Below are positions 1-5,513 of a stretch of 5,513 nt of DNA, in pieces. Each line of letters begins with the position of its first letter. The stretch's first letter is position 1. The stretch comes from Pseudomonadota bacterium (lineage in GTDB: Bacteria; Pseudomonadota; Gammaproteobacteria; PS1; Pseudothioglobaceae), in the NCBI GenBank assembly GCA_022600395.1, contig JAHZKM010000014.1, positions 1-5,513 on the forward strand, in the 5' to 3' direction. Made by a program: the position numbers and the translations under genes. The notes under the pieces were generated by a model, which ran no database searches, was not told the origin of the DNA, and was given only the letters and a program-made list of their open reading frames with translations.

Positions 1-3000
1 ACTTTGATGCAATTAAGGTTGGACTAGCATCTCCTGAGAAGATTCGTTCATGGTCATATGGTGAGGTTAAAAAACCAGAAACCATTAACTATCGTACTTT
101 TAAGCCAGAAAGAGAAGGTTTGTTTTGTGCCAAAGTATTTGGGCCTATGAAAGATTTTGAGTGTTTGTGTGGCAAGTACAAACGCATGAAATTCCGTAAC
201 GTTGTTTGTGAAAAATGTGGCGTTGAAGTTACTTTTTCTAAAGTGCGTCGTGAGCGTATGGGCCATATCGAATTAGCAGCGCCTGTTGCGCATATCTGGT
301 ACTTAAAATCATTACCATCTCGTTTAGGATTGTTAATGGATATGACGCTTAAAGATATTGAGCGTGTATTATATTTTGAAGCATTCTTAGTAACAGATCC
401 AGGTGCAACGCCTTTAGTTCATAAGCAGCTATTAACTGAAGAAATGTACTTTGATGCGTTAGATGAGTATGGCGAAGATGAATTTGAAGCCAAAATGGGT
501 GCAGAAGCAATCCAAGATGTATTAGCTGAAATGCAGCTTGAAAAAGAAGCGGCAAACTTGCGTGAAGATAGTTTAAATACCAAGTCTCAAACTAAGCTTA
601 AAAAATACAACAAGCGTCTTAAATTAATTGATTCATTAATTCAATCAGGCAACAAACCAGAGTGGATGATTTTAAAAGTTCTACCGATTCTTCCACCAGA
701 TTTACGCCCATTAGTGCCTCTAGATGGTGGTCGTTTTGCCACGTCAGATTTGAATGATCTATATCGTCGCGTGATTAACCGTAATAATCGACTAGCACGC
801 TTGTTAGAGCTTGATGCACCAGAAATTATTGTGCGTAATGAAAAGCGTATGTTGCAAGAAGCGGTCGATTCACTAATTGATAATGGCCGCCGTGGCCGTG
901 CTGTAATGGGTAATAACCGTCGTCCATTGAAATCTATTTCGGATATGATCAAAGGTAAGCAAGGTCGTTTCCGTCAAAACCTACTTGGTAAGCGTGTTGA
1001 TTATTCAGGTCGTTCAGTAATTGTGTGTGGACCTTATCTTAAATTACACCAATGTGGTTTGCCAAAGAAAATGGCATTAGAGCTATTTAAGCCGTTTATT
1101 TATAACCGTCTTCAGGCTAAAGGTTTAGCTTCTACTATTAAAGCAGCTAAAAAAATGGTTGAAGCGGAAACACCTGAAGTTTGGGATATCTTAGAAAAAG
1201 TTGTGCACCAACATCCAGTTATGCTCAACCGTGCACCAACACTTCACCGTTTAGGCATTCAGGCATTTGAGCCATTGTTGATCGAAGGTAAGGCGATTCA
1301 ATTGCATCCACTTGTATGTGGCGCCTTTAATGCTGACTTTGACGGTGACCAAATGGCTGTACACGTACCTTTATCAGAAGAGGCGCAATTAGAAGCAAGA
1401 ACTTTAATGCTAGCTTCTAATAACGTACTACATTTGGCAAGTGGCGAGCCAATTATCGTACCTTCTCAGGATGTTATTTTGGGCTTATATTATATGACTC
1501 GAGATAAAATTAATCAAAAGGGTGAGGGTATGATCTTCACGTCTCCTTCAGAGGTTTTAAATGCTTATGAAGCGGGGCATGTAACATTACACGCTCAAAT
1601 TAAATTAAGAATTCAAGATTACACTAAGAATGACGCAGGTAAGTTTGAGCCAAGCTCAACAAGAATTGTGGACACAACAGTTGGTCGTGCAATTTTTTCA
1701 AGAATTCTGCCTAACGGACTATCTTTTGATTTAATTAATGAAGCCATTTCTAAGAAAGTAGTATCGAATCTAATTCATGTTTGCTACCGTACTCAAGAAT
1801 TAAAAGAAACAGTCATGTTTGCAGATCAGATGATGTACATGGGCTTCCAGTATTCAACGAAGTCAGGTATTTCTTTCTGTTCAAATGATATGACTATTCC
1901 AGAGACAAAAGCAGGCATGATTGATGATGCTGAAGCTCAAGTTAAAGACATTCAAGAACAGTATTCTAAAGGTGTTGTGACAGATGGCGAGCGTTACAAT
2001 AAGGTTATTGATATTTGGTCACGAACTTCAGAAACTGTTGCGAAGGCAATGATGGATGAAATTGGTTTTGAAGAGTTTGAAACCAAAGATGGCAAGACTG
2101 AGAAGCTCGCTTCATTTAACTCAGTTTATATGATGGCTGATTCAGGTGCTCGTGGTTCTCCAGCGCAAATGCGTCAACTAGCAGGTATGCGTGGTTTGAT
2201 GGCTAAGCCGGATGGATCAATTATTGAGACACCAATTACTTCAAACTTCCGTGAAGGTTTGAATAATATGCAATACTTTATTTCAACGCATGGTGCTCGT
2301 AAAGGTCTAGCTGATACAGCACTTAAAACTGCCAACTCTGGCTACTTAACACGTCGTTTAGTTGATGTAGGCCAAGACTTAGTTATCACTGAAGAAGACT
2401 GTGGTACAGATAATGGACTAATTATGAAAGCTGTTATCGATGGCGGTAATATCGTAAAAACATTAGGTGCATCGGTATTAGGTCGTGTTGTTGCAGAGGA
2501 TGTGTTGATTCCTGATACTTATGATATTTTTATGCCAAAAGGTCATTTAGTTAGTTTGGGAGACTCCGAGAAAATTAACGATTTGGGTATTGAATCAATC
2601 AAAGTTCGCTCAGCAATTACTTGTGATACACGCTATGGTGTGTGTGCAAATTGTTATGGTAATGATATGGCACGTGGCCACAAAATTGGTGTTGGTGAAG
2701 CCGTTGGTGTTATTGCTGCACAATCAATTGGTGAGCCAGGCACGCAGTTGACTATGCGTACATTCCATATTGGTGGCGCGGCATCTGCATCTACAGCGGT
2801 TAGCAGTATTAATATTAATGTAGATGGTAGCGCACATTTTGAAAACTTAAAATCAATCACAAATGATAATAATGATTTAGTGGTTATTTCTAGATCTGCC
2901 GAAGTAACAATTAGAAACACCAAAGGTCAAGATGTTGAGCGCTATAAGATTCCTTATGGTGCGGTTGTACATGTACAAGAAGGTGGTGCGGTTAAAGCAA

Positions 3001-4139
3001 AAGACAAGATCGCTGATTGGGATCCGCATACGCATCCAATTATTACTGAGCAATCTGGACGTGTTATTTTTGTTGATTTTGAAGAGGGTATTACAGTTAA
3101 TAGAAATACAGATCCATTAACTGGCTTGACATTCTTTGAGATGATTGATGAAGCAGAAAGATCTGCAGCTGCTAAGGGTCTTAAACCAATGATTAAAATG
3201 GTAGAAGAAAGTGATTCTGAGGTGGTGTTATCAACTCATTACTTACCATCAATGGTAAAGATTAATCTAGAAGACAATCAAGTAATATCAGCGGGCGAAG
3301 TTCTAGCTAAGATTCCGAAAGATCAGTCTAAGACGAGTGATATTACCGGTGGTTTACCACGTGTTGCTGATTTATTTGAAGCGCGTAAAGCCAAAGATCA
3401 TTCTATTCTTGCAGAAGAGTCTGGTGTGGTCAGTTTTGGCAATCCAACTAAGAGTAAAGATCGATTAATCATTACCTCAACAGAAGGCGAAGTGACTGAA
3501 ATGATGATCCACAAATGGCGTCAAATTAACGTTTTTGATGGTGAAACAGTTGAAAAAGGTGATGTTATTTCTGATGGCCCATCAAATCCTCATGATATTT
3601 TACGACTGTTGGGTGTTGAATCTTTGGCAAACTATGTTGTTAAAGAAGTGCAAGATGTATACCGCCTGCAAGGTGTAAACATTTCAGATAAGCATATTGA
3701 AGTTATTGTGAAGCAAATGCTACGTAAGGTGGAAGTACTAGATTCAGGCGACTCTAAGTTTGTTAATGGTGAAACTGCTGAATATGCTCGAGTTATTGAA
3801 ACTAATAAGCAATTAACTGCTCAAGGCAAGTCTTTGGTTACTTACCAAAGATTACTCATGGGTATTACTAAAGCTTCATTGGCTACTGAATCGTTTATTT
3901 CAGCCGCATCCTTCCAAGAGACAACACGTGTACTAACAGAAGCATCAACTACAGGACGAGTAGATTCACTACAAGGCTTGAAGGAAAATGTTATTGTAGG
4001 TCGTTTAATCCCAGCAGGTACAGGCTTTAAACATCATCAAGAGCGTCGAGCTAAGCGCTCTGCTAGCATGACTCAAAGTGCTGATGCTGAAATGGCATTA
4101 GCTGCTGAGTTAAGTGAAGCAGAGGAGTTGCAAGAGTAA
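1..4139 (+). CDS. rpoC: DNA-directed RNA polymerase subunit beta' (5' end missing)
   Basis: This is the largest subunit of the core RNA polymerase. It carries the catalytic magnesium site and forms the clamp and much of the DNA/RNA channel together with beta, alpha and omega in the cytoplasm. The reading frame is open from base 3 and ends at TAA 4137-4139. The first visible residues ([17 protein letters not shown]) match E. coli beta' from residue 17, so about 16 codons lie upstream, giving about 1394 residues against 1407 in E. coli. Visible landmarks, in order: the N-terminal zinc-site cysteines (codons at 162, 168, 207, 216); the switch region [18 protein letters not shown] (963 onward); the catalytic NADFDGDQ with its three Asp codons at 1335, 1341 and 1347; the bridge helix (about 2268-2376); the second zinc site (Cys codons 2400, 2622, 2643, 2652); the trigger loop [16 protein letters not shown] (about 2730-2780); an SI3 insertion of about 184 residues (E. 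coli about 190); then the conserved [18 protein letters not shown] and a short acidic tail. No frameshift or lost catalytic residue is seen. It would normally follow rpoB, which is outside the window. Confidence 0.99.
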   Translation, partial: FDAIKVGLASPEKIRSWSYGEVKKPETINYRTFKPEREGLFCAKVFGPMKDFECLCGKYKRMKFRNVVCEKCGVEVTFSKVRRERMGHIELAAPVAHIWYLKSLPSRLGLLMDMTLKDIERVLYFEAFLVTDPGATPLVHKQLLTEEMYFDALDEYGEDEFEAKMGAEAIQDVLAEMQLEKEAANLREDSLNTKSQTKLKKYNKRLKLIDSLIQSGNKPEWMILKVLPILPPDLRPLVPLDGGRFATSDLNDLYRRVINRNNRLARLLELDAPEIIVRNEKRMLQEAVDSLIDNGRRGRAVMGNNRRPLKSISDMIKGKQGRFRQNLLGKRVDYSGRSVIVCGPYLKLHQCGLPKKMALELFKPFIYNRLQAKGLASTIKAAKKMVEAETPEVWDILEKVVHQHPVMLNRAPTLHRLGIQAFEPLLIEGKAIQLHPLVCGAFNADFDGDQMAVHVPLSEEAQLEARTLMLASNNVLHLASGEPIIVPSQDVILGLYYMTRDKINQKGEGMIFTSPSEVLNAYEAGHVTLHAQIKLRIQDYTKNDAGKFEPSSTRIVDTTVGRAIFSRILPNGLSFDLINEAISKKVVSNLIHVCYRTQELKETVMFADQMMYMGFQYSTKSGISFCSNDMTIPETKAGMIDDAEAQVKDIQEQYSKGVVTDGERYNKVIDIWSRTSETVAKAMMDEIGFEEFETKDGKTEKLASFNSVYMMADSGARGSPAQMRQLAGMRGLMAKPDGSIIETPITSNFREGLNNMQYFISTHGARKGLADTALKTANSGYLTRRLVDVGQDLVITEEDCGTDNGLIMKAVIDGGNIVKTLGASVLGRVVAEDVLIPDTYDIFMPKGHLVSLGDSEKINDLGIESIKVRSAITCDTRYGVCANCYGNDMARGHKIGVGEAVGVIAAQSIGEPGTQLTMRTFHIGGAASASTAVSSININVDGSAHFENLKSITNDNNDLVVISRSAEVTIRNTKGQDVERYKIPYGAVVHVQEGGAVKAKDKIADWDPHTHPIITEQSGRVIFVDFEEGITVNRNTDPLTGLTFFEMIDEAERSAAAKGLKPMIKMVEESDSEVVLSTHYLPSMVKINLEDNQVISAGEVLAKIPKDQSKTSDITGGLPRVADLFEARKAKDHSILAEESGVVSFGNPTKSKDRLIITSTEGEVTEMMIHKWRQINVFDGETVEKGDVISDGPSNPHDILRLLGVESLANYVVKEVQDVYRLQGVNISDKHIEVIVKQMLRKVEVLDSGDSKFVNGETAEYARVIETNKQLTAQGKSLVTYQRLLMGITKASLATESFISAASFQETTRVLTEASTTGRVDSLQGLKENVIVGRLIPAGTGFKHHQERRAKRSASMTQSADAEMALAAELSEAEELQE

Positions 4140-4162
4140 AGCTCTAGCGACTAGCTCATTTT

Positions 4163-4196
4163 AAAACCGCATCTAAGGTATGGATGCGGTTTTTTT
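4163..4196 (+). terminator. Rho-independent terminator after rpoC
   Basis: The perfect inverted repeat CCGCATC (4167-4173) / GATGCGG (4183-4189) encloses a 9-base loop and is followed at once by seven T residues (4190-4196). The A-tract at 4163-4166 can extend the stem by pairing with the first Ts. It begins 23 bases after the rpoC stop and lies before trpE, so it most likely ends the rpoBC transcript and separates it from trpE. The paired A-tract could also give partial activity on the opposite strand, but there is no convergent gene here to use it. Confidence 0.92.
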
Positions 4197-4200
4197 ATGC

Positions 4201-4220
4201 CTAAAATCCGTTAAAATGCG
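4201..4220 (+). promoter_or_regulatory. Possible trpE promoter: tandem TAAAAT (-10-like) boxes
   Basis: Two adjacent 10-base units, ctaaaatccg and ttaaaatgcg, match at 8 of 10 positions. Each carries TAAAAT (4202-4207 and 4212-4217), one mismatch from the sigma-70 -10 consensus TATAAT. The second box ends six bases before the trpE ATG, so initiation at the usual distance would start at about 4223-4225, giving a leaderless or nearly leaderless mRNA. The first box would give a leader of about 10 bases. No convincing -35 box is seen: the expected position for the downstream box (about 4189-4194) falls in the terminator T-tract, and for the upstream box (about 4179-4184, tatgga) the match is poor. 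The assignment rests on the -10 match, the position and the need for a trpE promoter after a strong terminator; AT-rich chance matches are possible. Confidence 0.35.
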
Positions 4221-4223
4221 TGC

Positions 4224-5513
4224 ATGGATAAAACAAGTTTTAATACATATATTGACCAAGGTTACAACCATATTCCAGTATTTAGAGAGGTTGTGCTTGA
4301 TACCGATACAGCTCTAGGCTTGTATTTGAAGTTAGCTAATAATACATATAGCTATTTATTTGAATCGGTTCAAGGTGGAGAAAAGTGGGGTCGCTACTCA
4401 ATTATTGGGCTGCATGCACAAACTGTGATCAAAGTATTTGATCATGAAATCCGAATCGAAAAACAAGCAGATATTGTTGAGCGCCTCACAGTAGAAGATC
4501 CTCTAGCATGGATTGAGCAATACCAGCAGCAATTTAAAGTACCTGAAATTAGTGAACTACCTGAGTTTAATGGGGGATTAGTAGGATATTTTGGCTATGA
4601 AATTGTTCGCTATATTGAGCCAAAGTTAAAAAATATTAATCTCAAAGATGAGTTGAATATTGCTGATATTTTGTTAATGCTATCGAATGACCTGGTGGTA
4701 TTTGATAATCTAGCTAATAAGGCATTTTTACTAACACATATAAATCCTGAAACTCATAGCTATGAGCAGGCATTAGCGCGTCTAAATGCTATTGAGGCTG
4801 AAATTGAAAAGCCATTTATAAAAAAAGATTATCAGTCAGACAATCTAGTGGCCAGTGATTTTAAATCAAGTTTTGGTGAGCAAAACTATAAAAATGTGGT
4901 TGAACAAATTCAAAACTATATTGTGGCCGGAGATGTTATGCAAGTTGTGCCTTCGCAACGATTAAGCGCTCCTTATAAAGCCCCATCAATTGAGCTTTAT
5001 CGTCAGTTAAGAAGATTAAATCCATCACCATATATGTACTATTTGAATTTAGGGGATGTTGATATAATTGGATCTTCGCCTGAAATTCTTACGCGAGTTG
5101 ATCGCAATAGGCATGCAACAGTTCGACCAATTGCTGGCACGAGAAAAAGGGGCAAAACACAAACTCAAGATTTGGCACTTGAAAAAGATTTATTGGCCGA
5201 CGAAAAAGAAATTGCAGAGCATCTTATGCTAATTGACTTAGGTCGCAATGACTTAGGTCGTATTGCCAAAACAGGCAGTGTTAAATTAACAGATAAAATG
5301 TTTGTTGAGAGATACTCACATGTCATGCATATTGTTTCCAATGTGGAGTGTGAGCTTAAAGATAATATGAGCGCAATAGATGTTTTAAAAGCTACCTTTC
5401 CTGCTGGCACCTTGAGTGGCGCTCCAAAAGTAAGAGCAATGGAGATTATTAATGAAGTGGAGCCATTAAAACGTAATATTTACTCTGGGGCGATTGGATA
5501 TTTATCTTGGCAT
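4224..5513 (+). CDS. trpE: Anthranilate synthase component I (3' end missing)
   Basis: TrpE converts chorismate to anthranilate, the first committed step of tryptophan synthesis, using ammonia delivered by the glutaminase subunit TrpG; the complex is cytoplasmic. The 430 visible codons cover most of the usual ~490-residue protein. The N-terminal regulatory domain shows LFESVQGGEKWGRYS (residues 45-59), the region that with NPSPYMYYL (266-274) forms the tryptophan feedback pocket in this family, so feedback inhibition is likely retained. The chorismate-binding domain shows QVVPSQR (240-246), GSSPEIL (283-289), RPIAGTRKRG (301-310), AEHLMLIDLGRNDLGR with the expected catalytic His333, and FPAGTLSGAPKVRAMEII (392-409). 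The frame remains open at the right edge. ATG 4224 is chosen because an in-frame stop lies at 4212-4214, no other start lies between, and family similarity begins at the first residues (GYNHIPV). There is no Shine-Dalgarno sequence upstream. The full chorismate-binding signature and the GGEKWGRYS region favour TrpE over PabB. The partner trpG is not in the window. Confidence 0.98.
   Translation, partial: MDKTSFNTYIDQGYNHIPVFREVVLDTDTALGLYLKLANNTYSYLFESVQGGEKWGRYSIIGLHAQTVIKVFDHEIRIEKQADIVERLTVEDPLAWIEQYQQQFKVPEISELPEFNGGLVGYFGYEIVRYIEPKLKNINLKDELNIADILLMLSNDLVVFDNLANKAFLLTHINPETHSYEQALARLNAIEAEIEKPFIKKDYQSDNLVASDFKSSFGEQNYKNVVEQIQNYIVAGDVMQVVPSQRLSAPYKAPSIELYRQLRRLNPSPYMYYLNLGDVDIIGSSPEILTRVDRNRHATVRPIAGTRKRGKTQTQDLALEKDLLADEKEIAEHLMLIDLGRNDLGRIAKTGSVKLTDKMFVERYSHVMHIVSNVECELKDNMSAIDVLKATFPAGTLSGAPKVRAMEIINEVEPLKRNIYSGAIGYLSWH

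Noticed and set aside
120..122. TTG at 120 as the start codon of rpoC
   Set aside because: The same frame is open back to base 3 and its translation there matches the conserved beta' N-terminus, so TTG 120 is an internal leucine codon; the real start is outside the window.
2785..3335. The large segment between the trigger loop and [16 protein letters not shown] as a foreign insertion in rpoC
   Set aside because: It aligns along nearly its whole length with the SI3 insertion known from E. coli beta' and is an ordinary lineage feature.
4144..4154. CTAG-CGA-CTAG just after rpoC as a TrpR-like operator
   Set aside because: The E. coli trp operator has CTAG half-sites four bases apart (CTAGTTAACTAG), while here the spacing is three. 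The flanks do not extend the symmetry, and the site lies upstream of the rpoC terminator, away from the likely trpE promoter.
4216..4225. Short inverted repeat ATGC-GT-GCAT overlapping the trpE start
   Set aside because: Arms are only four bases, and the two-base centre is too small for a hairpin loop; not distinguishable from chance.
4216..4317. A 33-codon ORF starting at ATG 4216 (MRAWIKQV...) as a trp leader peptide
   Set aside because: It has a single Trp codon, no ribosome binding site, overlaps the trpE start out of frame, and has no following attenuator hairpin. It is most likely chance.
5165..5410. Minus-strand open frame within trpE, and similar minus-strand frames within rpoC (54-266, 349-555, 641-952, 2654-2923)
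   Set aside because: They lie opposite strongly conserved coding sequence and show no recognisable protein features; they are shadows of the real genes.

Overview
The window holds two same-strand housekeeping genes, each cut by a window edge, separated by an 83-base intergenic gap. The first is the nearly complete rpoC gene (RNA polymerase beta' subunit), with only about the first 16 codons missing. The second is the 5' part (430 codons) of trpE, anthranilate synthase component I, which runs off the right edge with roughly 60-65 codons missing. A strong intrinsic terminator follows rpoC within 60 bases of its stop codon.

Both proteins are proteobacterial and look gammaproteobacterial. RpoC keeps a near full-length version of the large insertion in the trigger loop (SI3) known from E. 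coli. TrpE aligns from its first residue with the Pseudomonas-type enzyme, as I remember that sequence. The DNA is AT-rich (about 40% GC by eye), with A/T-ending codons favoured in both genes. A low-GC marine or symbiotic gammaproteobacterium, for example of the SUP05/Thioglobus kind, would fit, but that is a weak inference and not an identification.

Layout: 1-4139 rpoC (end of the rpoBC transcription unit); 4163-4196 rho-independent terminator; 4201-4220 a tandem pair of TAAAAT boxes that could be the trpE -10 region; 4224-5513 trpE. The genes are not functionally linked: one is core transcription machinery and the other is the first committed step of tryptophan synthesis. The terminator suggests they are separate transcription units.

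I found no mobile element, CRISPR array, RNA gene or unknown system. The only points worth a second look are the rpoC-trpE adjacency and the very short or absent 5' leader of trpE, which leaves no room for a classical trp attenuator.
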